Positions 1 through 7,584 of a DNA stretch of 49,121 bases are shown one piece after another. Origin of the DNA: Actinomadura sp. GC306 (GTDB lineage Bacteria > Actinomycetota > Actinomycetes > Streptosporangiales > Streptosporangiaceae); contig NZ_SMKM01000012.1 of the NCBI RefSeq assembly GCF_004348665.1, positions 1 through 49,121 on the forward strand, read 5' to 3'. The notes beneath the pieces are model-generated. The model was not told the origin of the DNA, made no database searches, and was given only the letters and a program-made list of their open reading frames with translations. Position 1 is the first letter of the stretch, and every line of letters begins with the position of its first letter. The position numbers were made by a program, and so were the translations under genes.

Positions 1-615
1 GAGCAGGGTCAGTTCCTCGATGAGGTCGTCGAGGCCGGCGTCCACCCAGCCGGCGTCCCAGTCGTGCAGGAGGCCGGTGATGCTGCCGGTGAAGGCGGCG
101 GCGGCGATGCGGTAGTCGCGGTCGGCGATCTCGCCGCGTGCGGCGGCGGCGGCCGCCTCGGCGCAGATGAAGTCGAGCCAGCGGGCGCGGCGGGCGAGGC
201 GCTGCCGCTCGATCCGGGGGCCGGCGCCGACGACCTCGACGAACGCGATGCGGATGCGGGCGCGGTCGGCGGTGATGCTGGCGGCGTAGGCGCGGAAGAG
301 GTGGGCGGTGCGCTCGGCGAGGGGGCGGCCCTCCACCTCCGGCAGGGCGGCGAGGACGGCGCGCTCGGCGGTGTCGTTGACCTCCAGGTGGAGTTCGGCG
401 AGGAGGTCTTCGAGGCCGGCGAACTCCTCGTAGAACTGGCGGGTGGACAGCCCGGCCGCCTCGCTGAGGGCCGCGACGGTGGTGCCGCGGTAGCCGGGGC
501 CGCGGCCGAAAAGCTCCAGGCCCGCGTCGAGAAGTCTGCGGCGGCGCTCGGCGCGCCGCTCGGCGGCCGATCTGCCGCCGTACCTGCCGGTCGGCGTCGC
601 GCGCCTGCCTGCCAC
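1..615 (-). CDS. TetR family transcriptional regulator (3' end beyond window)
   Basis: The minus strand reads as a TetR-type repressor whose C-terminus runs off the left edge. An N-terminal Arg-rich stretch is followed by a helix-turn-helix at about residues 27-72 (LLDAGLELFGRGPGYRGTTV, then AALSEAAGLSTRQFYEEF), the classic TetR recognition layout. The ligand-binding part is helical and Ala/Arg rich. Two GTG codons lie six bases apart at 621 and 615. The GGAGG at 624-628 is too close to the first and well placed for the second, so 615 is preferred. The gene is divergent from the YncE-like gene, and an inverted repeat lies between them. Ligand and targets cannot be read from the sequence. Confidence 0.85.
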   Translation of the reverse strand, partial: MAGRRATPTGRYGGRSAAERRAERRRRLLDAGLELFGRGPGYRGTTVAALSEAAGLSTRQFYEEFAGLEDLLAELHLEVNDTAERAVLAALPEVEGRPLAERTAHLFRAYAASITADRARIRIAFVEVVGAGPRIERQRLARRARWLDFICAEAAAAAARGEIADRDYRIAAAAFTGSITGLLHDWDAGWVDAGLDDLIEELTLL

Positions 616-678
616 TGCCACTCCCTCCGCGTCCCCGTCCGCATTTTGCCGTGAATGGGTCTTGTGGTGGGCGGGGTG

Positions 679-701
679 TTGGCTTACCGTCCAGTAGCCA
701 A
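679..701. promoter_or_regulatory. Inverted repeat between divergent TetR and YncE-like genes
   Basis: TTGGCT and AGCCAA are separated by 11 bases. They sit in the divergent intergenic region, about 60 bases from the TetR start and 55 bases from the YncE-like start. TetR regulators commonly bind such dyads next to their own gene; assigning it to this regulator is inference. Confidence 0.4.
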
Positions 702-755
702 GTCGGAATACGGCCGTTTTCAGACTGGAGACAACCCCCCACCCAGGAGTCACCC

Positions 756-1967
756 ATGCCCTCCCTCAGTCTCCGGAGACCGACCGCGCTGCTCGTGTGC
801 GCCCTGCTGGCGGTGGTGACGGCGCTCGCCGGCGCCGGGCCCCGGGCGGAGGCGGTGCAGCTGCGGGACGTGATGGCCGTCGGCAACGGCCAGGGCGGCA
901 CCGTCAGCTTCATCGACACCGCCACCTACGAGAACCTCGGCTCCCTCAACCTCGTTCCCGACCTGCAGGAACGCATCAACGCGATGAACCCGGTCGAGCG
1001 CGTCGGGTACGAGGTCGTCAACAACATCCAGGGCTACCGCAAGCTGGTGGACGACATCGCGGTGTCCCCGGACGGCACCACCATCTACGTGTCGCGGGGC
1101 GCGCTGTCGGACGCCGTCGCGTTCGACATCGCGAGCAAGCGGATGCTGTGGCGGCGCAAGACCGAGGGCTTCAAGGCCGACCACGCCGCGCTCTCCCCGG
1201 ACGGGACGCGGTTCGTCGTCAGCGCCACCACGGCGAGCAAGTCCGAGGTCATCGACACCGCGACCGGGCGGCTGGTGACGACGTTCGCCACCGGCACCTA
1301 CCCGCACGCCAACGACTACTCGCCCGACGGGACGATCCTCTACAACTCCAGCATCGGCATCACCTCGCTGCCGAAGCTCCTCAACGGGCTGAAGGGGTCG
1401 CGGTCGGTCACCGCCGTGGACGCGAACACGTACCGGCACCTGCGCACGTACGAGTTCGAGTACGGCATCCGCCCCGCGGTCTTCACGCGCGACAACAAGA
1501 CGATGTACGCGCAGCTGTCCTACCTGAACGGGTTCGTCGAGTACGACCTGGCCGCCGGGAAGATCACCCGGACGGTGGAGATGCCGTTCAGCGAGCGGGG
1601 CGCGGCGATGAAGCCCGACGACTACCCGCAGAACTCCGCGCACCACGGCATGGCCATGAACGCGGACGAGAGCAAGCTGTGCATGGCGGGGACGATCGAC
1701 GACTACGTCTCCATCGTGTCGCGGCCGGGCCTGACCACGGACGGGACCGTCCACTACGAGCCGGGTGCGCTGCCGTACTGGACGCAGACCTCCCCGAACG
1801 GGCACGACTGCTACGTGTCGCTGTCGGAGAAGAACCAGATCTCGGTGATCGACTACCGGACGGCCCGCGAGGTCGCCCGGATCGACGTCGGCCACTACCC
1901 GCAGCGGGAGCGGGGCGCGAAGCTCACCGCGGAGGCCGTCGCCTCGCTGGACCCGTCCAACGGCTGA
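756..1967 (+). CDS. Secreted YncE-like beta-propeller protein
   Basis: This 403-residue protein has a typical export signal: Arg near the start (SLRRPTA), a hydrophobic core (LLVCALLAVVTALAGAG) and an Ala-rich cleavage region near residue 29. The rest shows repeated propeller blades of the YVTN/YncE type, visible as recurring SPDGT motifs (VSPDGTTIYVS, LSPDGTRFVVS, YSPDGTILYN). Such proteins are extracytoplasmic seven-bladed propellers, often binding proteins or cofactors; no catalytic motif is seen. The ATG at 756 is chosen over longer in-frame starts because AGGAG lies seven bases upstream and it gives a complete signal peptide. A strong hairpin follows the gene. Confidence 0.8.
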   Translation: MPSLSLRRPTALLVCALLAVVTALAGAGPRAEAVQLRDVMAVGNGQGGTVSFIDTATYENLGSLNLVPDLQERINAMNPVERVGYEVVNNIQGYRKLVDDIAVSPDGTTIYVSRGALSDAVAFDIASKRMLWRRKTEGFKADHAALSPDGTRFVVSATTASKSEVIDTATGRLVTTFATGTYPHANDYSPDGTILYNSSIGITSLPKLLNGLKGSRSVTAVDANTYRHLRTYEFEYGIRPAVFTRDNKTMYAQLSYLNGFVEYDLAAGKITRTVEMPFSERGAAMKPDDYPQNSAHHGMAMNADESKLCMAGTIDDYVSIVSRPGLTTDGTVHYEPGALPYWTQTSPNGHDCYVSLSEKNQISVIDYRTAREVARIDVGHYPQRERGAKLTAEAVASLDPSNG

Positions 1968-1976
1968 CCCTCCTCC

Positions 1977-2033
1977 GGCCACCGCGAGCCCCGGCCACCG
2001 CGAGCCCCCCGGTCCGGCGGGCTCGCGGTGGCC
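1977..2033 (+). terminator. Terminator hairpin with duplicated left arm
   Basis: The arm GGCCACCGCGAGCCC occurs twice (1977-1991 and 1993-2007) and its exact complement once (2019-2033). The second copy and the right arm give a 15-bp stem with an 11-base loop just after the YncE-like stop codon. There is no T-run, as is common in actinobacterial terminators. Confidence 0.65.
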
Positions 2034-2111
2034 TTCGCGTGCCCGGGGATTCGGCGCGCGGTTCGCGGGAACCGTCCTGCGGTGCGATTCGGGGATCTTC
2101 GACGTCATCTG

Positions 2112-3188
2112 ATGCCCTTCGCCGGCCGGCGGTACTGGGAGGAGCACACCAAGCTGACGGTGAAGGCCGTCGTCGCGGCCGTCGTGGCGTGGCTGACCGC
2201 CAAGCACCTGGTGGGTCATCCCGACCCGTACTTCGCGCCGCTGGCCGCGCTGCTGGGCGTCTATCCGACGGTCGTGCGGTCGGTCCAGGAGAGCCTCCGG
2301 TACGGCGCGAAGTTCGTGCTCGGCGCGGCGCTCGCGATTCCGGTCGGGCTGCTGATCGGGCCGACGACGCTCGGGATCGCCGTGGTCCTCCTCGTCTCGA
2401 TGATGGTCGCGGGCTGGCGCAGGCTCGGCGACCAGTCGTCCCAGGCCGCGTTCACCGCCCTGTTCGCGCTGCTGTTCGGCGGCCACCAGGTCGTCGCCTA
2501 CGTCCTGCCGCGCCTCGGCGACGTCGCGCTCGGCCTCCTGGTCGGCCTGGTGGTGAACGCCACGGTCTTCCCCCCGCTGTACCTGCGGCGGGGCGAGGAC
2601 GCCGTCGGGGAGATGCGCGACGCGCTCGCCGACGCGATCGACGCGCTCGCCGAGGACGTCGTCGACCCCCTCGAATGGGACCCGGTGTGGGAGCAGCGCG
2701 AGTCGCGGCTGGTGAACGTCCACGGGCAGGCGCGGTACGCGGTCGAGCAGGGCGAGTCCAGCATGCTCGCCAACCCGCGGGCGCGGTGGTGGGGCTACCC
2801 GGTGCGGCGGCGGGACGTCCCGGACAAGTGGGCGGCGGCCCGCCGGCTCAACTCGCTTGAGAACGTCATGTCGTACACGCGCTCGATCGCCGCGACGCTG
2901 CGTCTGACCATGGGCGGGGACGAGGGCGGCGAGGGGGACGGCCTGCCCGCCGACACGGCGTTCCGGCACGGCTACTCGGCCCTCCTGCAGAAGCTCGCCG
3001 ATCTCGTGCGGAACCTGTCCGACCCGCTGGACGAGGACAGGTTCGCCGAGGCCGAGCGGATGCAGGAGGAGCTGGAGCGGCCCCACCTCGCCCCGGGGAC
3101 GGACGTCGCGGGCCTGCTGGACCCGGTGAAGGAGATGCTGCGGCTCAGCCGCCTCCTGCTCGACCAGGTCGGCGCCGCCCGGCGCTAG
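2112..3188 (+). CDS. FUSC-type integral membrane protein (aromatic acid exporter-like)
   Basis: The 358-residue product has a membrane-embedded N-terminal half with about five or six hydrophobic segments (residues ~17-33, 43-55, 66-84, 87-103, 120-150). A long charged helical cytoplasmic domain follows. This organisation and phrases such as LAALLGVYPTVVRSVQESL resemble the FUSC/ArAE family, whose characterised members export aromatic acids. The start is uncertain: ATG 2112 has no good ribosome-binding site, and an in-frame GTG at 2082 is possible. It lies directly upstream of an aromatic-catabolic operon, which fits an aromatic-acid transporter but does not prove it. Confidence 0.7.
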   Translation: MPFAGRRYWEEHTKLTVKAVVAAVVAWLTAKHLVGHPDPYFAPLAALLGVYPTVVRSVQESLRYGAKFVLGAALAIPVGLLIGPTTLGIAVVLLVSMMVAGWRRLGDQSSQAAFTALFALLFGGHQVVAYVLPRLGDVALGLLVGLVVNATVFPPLYLRRGEDAVGEMRDALADAIDALAEDVVDPLEWDPVWEQRESRLVNVHGQARYAVEQGESSMLANPRARWWGYPVRRRDVPDKWAAARRLNSLENVMSYTRSIAATLRLTMGGDEGGEGDGLPADTAFRHGYSALLQKLADLVRNLSDPLDEDRFAEAERMQEELERPHLAPGTDVAGLLDPVKEMLRLSRLLLDQVGAARR

Positions 3189-3198
3189 TGTCTCCAGG

Positions 3199-3210
3199 AT
3201 TGTTGACAAT
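3199..3210. promoter_or_regulatory. GntR-type operator candidate, ATTG-N4-CAAT, before the galBCD-like operon
   Basis: ATTGTTGACAAT is a near-perfect dyad 30 bases upstream of the PIG-L gene start. It overlaps a TTGACA hexamer (3203-3208) that could serve as -35, though no clear -10 follows. FCD-type GntR regulators are known to bind TTGT-N-ACAA-like dyads. A related sequence lies just upstream of the GntR gene at 7561. Confidence 0.5.
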
Positions 3211-3239
3211 TTGGGTTACAAGGATCAGAGTGTGATGCC

Positions 3240-3980
3240 ATGACCGATACCGCCACGTCCAGCCCCCTGCTCGTGATCAGTGCGCACGCCGGTGACTTCG
3301 TGTGGCGCGCCGCGGGCGCCATCGCCCTGGCAGCCGAGCGCGGCGACCGCGCGAAGGTGGTCTGCCTGAGCTACGGCGAGCGCGGCGAGTCCGCGAAGGC
3401 GTGGCGCGCCGGGAAGGGCCTGGCGGAGATCAAGGAGATCCGCCGGGGCGAGGCGGAGGCCGCGGCGGCGGAGCTCGGCGCGGAGATCGAGTTCCTCGAC
3501 GCCGGGGACTACCCGCTGATCGAGTCGCCGGAGCTGGTGGACCGGCTCGTCCGCGTGTACCGCGAGGTCGAGCCCGCGGTGGTGCTCACCCACCCCCTCG
3601 CCGACCCCTACAACGGTGACCACCCGGCGGCGGCGCGGATGGCGCTGCAGGCGCGGGTGCTCGCGCAGGCCATCGGGTACGACGCGCCCGGTGAGCCGCT
3701 CGGCGCGCCCCCGGTGTTCTTCTTCGAGCCGCACCAGCCGGAGCAGTGCGACTTCAAGCCGAACGTGCTGCTCGACATCACCCCCGTCTTCGAGCGCAAG
3801 CGGCGGGCCATGGAGTGCCTGCCCGCGCAGCAGCACATGTGGGACTACTACACCGACCTCGCCAAGCGCCGGGGCGTGCAGCTCAAGCGGAACGCGGGCC
3901 CGAACCTGGGGCTGCCGCACGACACGATGGCCGAGGCGTACGTCCGTCTGTACCCGCAGACCACGGGGGTCCTGGCGTGA
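3240..3980 (+). CDS. galB: PIG-L family 4-oxalomesaconate hydratase (GalB-like)
   Basis: This 246-residue protein belongs to the PIG-L/LmbE zinc-enzyme fold. The usual deacetylase motif AHPDD is replaced by SAHAGDFVW (His16, Asp19), followed by LSYGERGES and a GDH motif that would give the third zinc ligand. The missing first Asp and the GERGES motif match my memory of Pseudomonas putida GalB, which hydrates 4-oxalomesaconate to 4-carboxy-4-hydroxy-2-oxoadipate in gallate catabolism. The next two genes encode the partner aldolase and tautomerase, which strongly supports this over a sugar deacetylase. ATG start; its stop overlaps the next GTG by four bases. Confidence 0.8.
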   Translation: MTDTATSSPLLVISAHAGDFVWRAAGAIALAAERGDRAKVVCLSYGERGESAKAWRAGKGLAEIKEIRRGEAEAAAAELGAEIEFLDAGDYPLIESPELVDRLVRVYREVEPAVVLTHPLADPYNGDHPAAARMALQARVLAQAIGYDAPGEPLGAPPVFFFEPHQPEQCDFKPNVLLDITPVFERKRRAMECLPAQQHMWDYYTDLAKRRGVQLKRNAGPNLGLPHDTMAEAYVRLYPQTTGVLA

Positions 3981-4693
3981 GGACGGTCGTCGTCACGAAC
4001 CCGCCGCGCGCCGACGCCGCGGCGGTGGACGCGCTCGCCGGGTTCGGGGTAGCGACCGTCCACGAGGCGATGGGGCGGACCGGGTACCTCGGGCCGTCGA
4101 TCCGCCCCGTGCACCTCGGGTCCCGCATCGGCGGGACGGCGGTGACCGTGCTGTCGTGGCCGGGCGACAACCTGATGATCCACGTCGCGGTCGAGCAGTG
4201 CCGGCCCGGCGACGTGCTGGTGGTGACGACCACGTCGCCGTCCACCGACGGGATGTTCGGCGAGCTGTTCGCGACCGCGCTCATGCACAGGGGCGTGCGC
4301 GGTCTCGTCATCGACGCCGGTGTCCGGGACGTGGCGGAGCTGCACGCGATGGGCTTCCCGGTGTGGTCGGCGGCGGTGAGCGCGCAGGGCACGGTGAAGG
4401 CGACGCCCGGCGCGGTGAACGTGCCGGTGACGATCGGCGGGCAGGTCGTCCGGCCCGGCGACGCGGTCCTCGCCGACGACGACGGGGTGCTGTGCGTCCC
4501 GCGCCGCGAGGCCGCGGACGCGGTCGCCGCCGCACGGGCCCGGGAGGAGAAGGAGCAGGCGACGCGCGAGGCGTTCCGGCGCGGCGAACTGGGCCTCGAC
4601 CGGTACGGGCTGCGCGACCGGCTGCCCGGGATGGGCATCGAGTACGTCGAGTACGCCCAGTACGCCGAGTACGCCGAAACCGAGGAGCGGTGA
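3977..4693 (+). CDS. galC: 4-carboxy-4-hydroxy-2-oxoadipate aldolase, RraA-like (GalC/LigK)
   Basis: The 238-residue protein is a class II pyruvate aldolase of the RraA-like HMG/CHA family. It has the substrate-loop motif STDGMFGELFAT and the metal/substrate motif VIDAGVRDVAEL, whose Arg-Asp pair is conserved in the family. The known reaction splits 4-carboxy-4-hydroxy-2-oxoadipate into pyruvate and oxaloacetate and can also decarboxylate oxaloacetate. GTG start within the GTGA overlap with galB; its own stop overlaps the next gene in the same way, so the operon is translationally coupled. The C-terminus carries a short Tyr-rich repeat (EYVEYAQYAEYAE) from a tandem nine-base unit, which looks like a lineage-specific tail. 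Confidence 0.82.
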   Translation: MRTVVVTNPPRADAAAVDALAGFGVATVHEAMGRTGYLGPSIRPVHLGSRIGGTAVTVLSWPGDNLMIHVAVEQCRPGDVLVVTTTSPSTDGMFGELFATALMHRGVRGLVIDAGVRDVAELHAMGFPVWSAAVSAQGTVKATPGAVNVPVTIGGQVVRPGDAVLADDDGVLCVPRREAADAVAAARAREEKEQATREAFRRGELGLDRYGLRDRLPGMGIEYVEYAQYAEYAETEER

Positions 4694-5742
4694 GCGCCGG
4701 GGTCCGCTGCATGCTGATGCGCGGCGGGACGTCCAAGGGCGCCTACTTCCTGGCGGCGGACCTGCCGGCCGGCCCGGCGGAGCGCGACGACCTGCTGCTG
4801 CGCGCCATGGGCACCCCCGACCCCCGGCAGATCGACGGGATCGGCGGCGCCCACCCGCTCACCAGCAAGGTCGCGGTGGTGTCCCGCGCGGCCGGCCCGG
4901 ACGCCGACGTCGACTACCTGTTCCTGCAGCTCGGCGTGGCGGAGCCGACGGTGTCCGACCGGCAGAACTGCGGGAACCTGCTCGCCGGGGTCGGGCCGTT
5001 CGCCGTCGAGCGCGGGCTGGTCGCGGCGGGCGCCGAGCGGACGAGCGTGCGCATCCGGATGGTGAACTCCGGCAGCATCGCGACCGCGACGTTCCCGACC
5101 CCCGGCGGTGCCGTCGACTACGACGGGGACACCGCGATCTCCGGGGTGCCCGGCACCGCCGCCCCGGTCGTCCTGGACTTCGCGGAGACGGAAGGGTCGT
5201 CCTGCGGCGCGCTGCTTCCCACCGGCCGTCTCCGCGATCTGATCGACGGCGTGGAGGTGACCTGCGTCGACAACGGGATGCCGGTGGTCGTCGCCGCCGC
5301 GGCCGACCTCGGCGCCACCGGCTACGAGAGCCCCGACGAGCTGGCCGCGCTGGGCGACCGCGTCCAGGAGCTGCGGCTCCGGGCCGGGGAGCTGATGGGG
5401 CTCGGCGACGTCACCGCGGCGTCGGTGCCGAAGACCACCCTCGTCGCGCCGCCCCGCGCCGGCGGGACGGTCTGCACCCGCACGTTCATCCCGGTGCGGG
5501 TGCACACCTCGATCGGGGTGCTCGGCGCCGTCAGCGTCGCCACCGCCGTGCTGCTCGACGGCGCGGTCGGCCACGACCTCGCCGACCTCCCGCCGCCGGG
5601 CGCGCCCCTGAGCATCGAGCACCCCACCGGGCGCCTGGACGTCGAGGTGGAGCTGGACGGCACGGCCGTCCGGCGCGCCGGCGTCGTCCGGACGGCCCGC
5701 AGGCTTTTCGACGGAACAGTCTTCCCCCGGAGCAGACCATGA
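4690..5742 (+). CDS. galD: PrpF-family 4-oxalomesaconate tautomerase (GalD-like)
   Basis: The 350-residue protein opens with CMLMRGGTSKGAYFLAADLP, the PrpF/AcnD-accessory family signature, and has the NCGNLLAGVGPFAVE motif with the family's active-site Cys. PrpF-fold enzymes are isomerases. GalD converts the keto form of 4-oxalomesaconate to the enol form that GalB hydrates. Neighbouring GalB- and GalC-like genes make this assignment more likely than 2-methylaconitate isomerase; no methylcitrate genes are nearby. GTG start overlapping the galC stop; the TGA overlaps the ATG of the following dioxygenase gene (ATGA). Confidence 0.8.
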   Translation: MSAGVRCMLMRGGTSKGAYFLAADLPAGPAERDDLLLRAMGTPDPRQIDGIGGAHPLTSKVAVVSRAAGPDADVDYLFLQLGVAEPTVSDRQNCGNLLAGVGPFAVERGLVAAGAERTSVRIRMVNSGSIATATFPTPGGAVDYDGDTAISGVPGTAAPVVLDFAETEGSSCGALLPTGRLRDLIDGVEVTCVDNGMPVVVAAAADLGATGYESPDELAALGDRVQELRLRAGELMGLGDVTAASVPKTTLVAPPRAGGTVCTRTFIPVRVHTSIGVLGAVSVATAVLLDGAVGHDLADLPPPGAPLSIEHPTGRLDVEVELDGTAVRRAGVVRTARRLFDGTVFPRSRP

Positions 5743-6686
5743 CCATCAAGCACGAGATCGCGCACGTCGGCCACGTCGAGCTGCTGACGCCCGAGCCGGA
5801 GAAGAGCCTGTGGTTCTTCACCCGCGTCATGGGCCTGACCGAGAACGGCACCGACGGCGACTCGGTGTACCTGCGCACGTGGGACGACTACGAGCACCAC
5901 ACGCTGAAGCTCACCGCGCACAGCACGTCCGGCATCCGGCGGACCGGGCTGCGCACGTCGTCGCGGGAGGCGCTCGACCGGCGCGTCAAGGCGATCGAGG
6001 ACGCGGGCCTCGGCATCGGCTGGCGCGACGGCGACCCCGGCATCGGCCCGACGTACGTGTTCCGCGACCCGGACGGCCACGAGCTGGAGATCTACTGGGA
6101 GTCGGAGTGGTACGAGGCGCCGCCGGAGCTGGCGCCGTCGCTGAAGAACCAGGCGCAGGCGTACCCGGCGATGGGCGTGTGCGTCCGCCGCCTCGACCAC
6201 GTCAACTTCCTGGCCGCCGAGGTCGAGCCGAGCACCGAGTTCCTGCGGGACGTGCTGGGCGGCCACCCCACCGAGCAGATCCGACTGAATGACGGCACGA
6301 TCGCCGGACGCTGGGTCACGTTCACCAACAAGTCCTACGACCTCGTCTACACGCGCGACAGGACCGGCAGCCACGGCCGCCTGCACCACATCGCGTTCGC
6401 GACCGACACCCGCGAGGACATCCTCCGCGCCGCCGACATCTTCCTCGACAACGGCGTCTTCATCGAGACGGGCCCGCACAAGCACGCCATCCAGCAGACG
6501 TTCTTCCTCTACGTCTACGAGCCGGGCGGCAACCGCGTGGAGCTGTGCAACCCGGGTGCCCGCCTGGTGCTGGCCCCCGACTGGAAGACCATCACCTGGA
6601 CGGAGGCGGAACGCGCGAAGGGCCAGGCGTGGGGCCTGCAGACCATCGAGTCCTTCCACACCCACGGCACACCCCCCGTCCCCTGA
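5739..6686 (+). CDS. XylE-type (VOC superfamily) extradiol ring-cleavage dioxygenase
   Basis: This 315-residue two-domain VOC protein aligns by eye with catechol 2,3-dioxygenase. The catalytic C-terminal domain has the three iron ligands His154 (RLDHVNFL), His217 (GRLHHIAF) and Glu268 (GGNRVELCN), at nearly the XylE spacing (153/214/265). It would open an aromatic diol or triol ring between a hydroxylated and an adjacent carbon. It is the last gene of the coupled galB-galC-galD operon, where a LigAB-type gallate dioxygenase would normally be expected. The substrate is therefore inferred to be gallate or a related carboxylated catechol yielding 4-oxalomesaconate or an analogue. The stop codon is immediately followed by a long palindrome. 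Confidence 0.8.
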   Translation: MTIKHEIAHVGHVELLTPEPEKSLWFFTRVMGLTENGTDGDSVYLRTWDDYEHHTLKLTAHSTSGIRRTGLRTSSREALDRRVKAIEDAGLGIGWRDGDPGIGPTYVFRDPDGHELEIYWESEWYEAPPELAPSLKNQAQAYPAMGVCVRRLDHVNFLAAEVEPSTEFLRDVLGGHPTEQIRLNDGTIAGRWVTFTNKSYDLVYTRDRTGSHGRLHHIAFATDTREDILRAADIFLDNGVFIETGPHKHAIQQTFFLYVYEPGGNRVELCNPGARLVLAPDWKTITWTEAERAKGQAWGLQTIESFHTHGTPPVP

Positions 6687-6752
6687 CCGTTGACTTGCGG
6701 CGTGTTGTTGTTATGAAGCGCTCCATAACAACAACACGCCGCAAGTCAACGG
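6687..6752. repeat. Convergent-gene palindrome, copy 1 (29-bp perfect arms)
   Basis: Arms 6687-6715 and 6724-6752 are exact reverse complements with an eight-base centre. The outer arm contains TTGACTTGCGGCGTGT, shared with the copies at 8218 and 19411; the inner arm is TGTTGTTAT. It separates the convergent dioxygenase (+) and DUF1932 (-) genes. The right arm holds the DUF1932 stop codon (6746-6748). It is likely a bidirectional terminator, but its recurrence as a sequence family suggests a mobile or amplified element. Confidence 0.9.
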
Positions 6753-7507
6753 GAGAGGCGCCGCAGGAGGTCGTGGGCGGCGGTGGCCATTGTGGGCGGG
6801 ATGTCCAGATCGTCCAGCATGGCCGCGGCGGCCTCCATCTCGGCGGCCCGGCGGACGGCGTGCCGGTGGGTGCCGGTGACGAGGCGCTCCACGGTGGTGT
6901 GGTCGGCGGCCGTCAGCTCGGCCACGATGTTCTCCCGGAGCCAGTCCTCGCAGCCCGCCGCGCGGGCCGCCTCCAGCGCCTCGACGACCGACGCGGCGAG
7001 GCCCTTGAAGAAGACGCTGCGGAGCAGCTTGCGGCCCGCCGCCGTCCCGGCCTCGGCGTCCATCACCTCGACGGACGCGCCGAGCGGCCCGAGCAGGCGG
7101 CGGACGTCGGCGGCCCCGGCACCGCAGGCCAGCATCGGGGTGCGCAGGCCGCGCCTCGGGACCGGCGCCATGATCGCGACATCGGCGAACCGGACCTCGG
7201 CCGCCGTCGCGGCGGCATCGAGTTCGCGCTTCAAACCCGGCGACGCGGTGTTCAGGTCGGCCCAGACGGCCCCGGGACCGGCCGCGCCGATGCCCGCCTT
7301 CAGCGCCGCGACGGCGTCGTGCGCGCTGTTGACGCTCAGCACCAGCTCGGCCCCGGCGACGGCCTCGGCCTCGCTCCCGGCAGGCACCATCCCCTCCGGC
7401 GCCGGCACCGCCGGGTCGTAGCCCCGCACCACCGCCCCGGCCGCGACGAGATCGCCGCCGATCGCCTCGCCCGCCTCGCCGAGACCCAGCACCGCGATGG
7501 TCGGCAT
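6746..7507 (-). CDS. 6-phosphogluconate dehydrogenase-like NAD(P)-binding protein (DUF1932)
   Basis: The 253-residue protein begins with a Rossmann fold (IAVLGLGEAGEAIGGDL) and ends with a helical DUF1932 domain carrying the conserved-looking KLLRSVFFKGLAASVVEAL segment. It belongs with beta-hydroxyacid/6-phosphogluconate dehydrogenase-like oxidoreductases of unknown substrate. ATG start with a strong GAGGGGGG upstream. It is divergent from a GntR regulator and convergent with the ring-cleavage operon. A role in oxidising or reducing an intermediate of that pathway is plausible but unproven. Its final Arg and stop codon (CGT TGA) lie inside the neighbouring palindrome. Confidence 0.75.
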   Translation of the reverse strand: MPTIAVLGLGEAGEAIGGDLVAAGAVVRGYDPAVPAPEGMVPAGSEAEAVAGAELVLSVNSAHDAVAALKAGIGAAGPGAVWADLNTASPGLKRELDAAATAAEVRFADVAIMAPVPRRGLRTPMLACGAGAADVRRLLGPLGASVEVMDAEAGTAAGRKLLRSVFFKGLAASVVEALEAARAAGCEDWLRENIVAELTAADHTTVERLVTGTHRHAVRRAAEMEAAAAMLDDLDIPPTMATAAHDLLRRLSR

Positions 7508-7560
7508 CGTCCGCCCCCCTCGAAATCACCCGTGCTGGGATACCTTAGATCAGCGACAAA

Positions 7561-7572
7561 ATTGGCGACAAT
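7561..7572. promoter_or_regulatory. ATTG-N4-CAAT element upstream of GntR regulator
   Basis: ATTGGCGACAAT lies 12 bases upstream of the GntR gene start, in its divergent promoter region with the DUF1932 gene. It shares ATTG-N2-GACAAT with the site at 3199-3210. This is the expected arrangement for autoregulation plus control of the catabolic operon. Confidence 0.45.
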
Positions 7573-7584
7573 CTCGGAGCGGCT

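Noticed and set aside
750..3209. Very long open frames on the strand opposite to recognised genes (also 10599-13025, 40258-44034, 40289-43933)
   Set aside because: They are Arg/Pro/Ala/Gly- or Val/His/Asp-rich shadows produced by high GC at third positions. They match no family and lie antisense or out of frame to clear genes.
3240..3980. Mycothiol-type or sugar N-deacetylase (MshB/LmbE) for the PIG-L gene
   Set aside because: The AHPDD catalytic Asp is missing (AHAGD), and the GERGES motif plus the GalC and GalD neighbours fit the hydratase GalB better.
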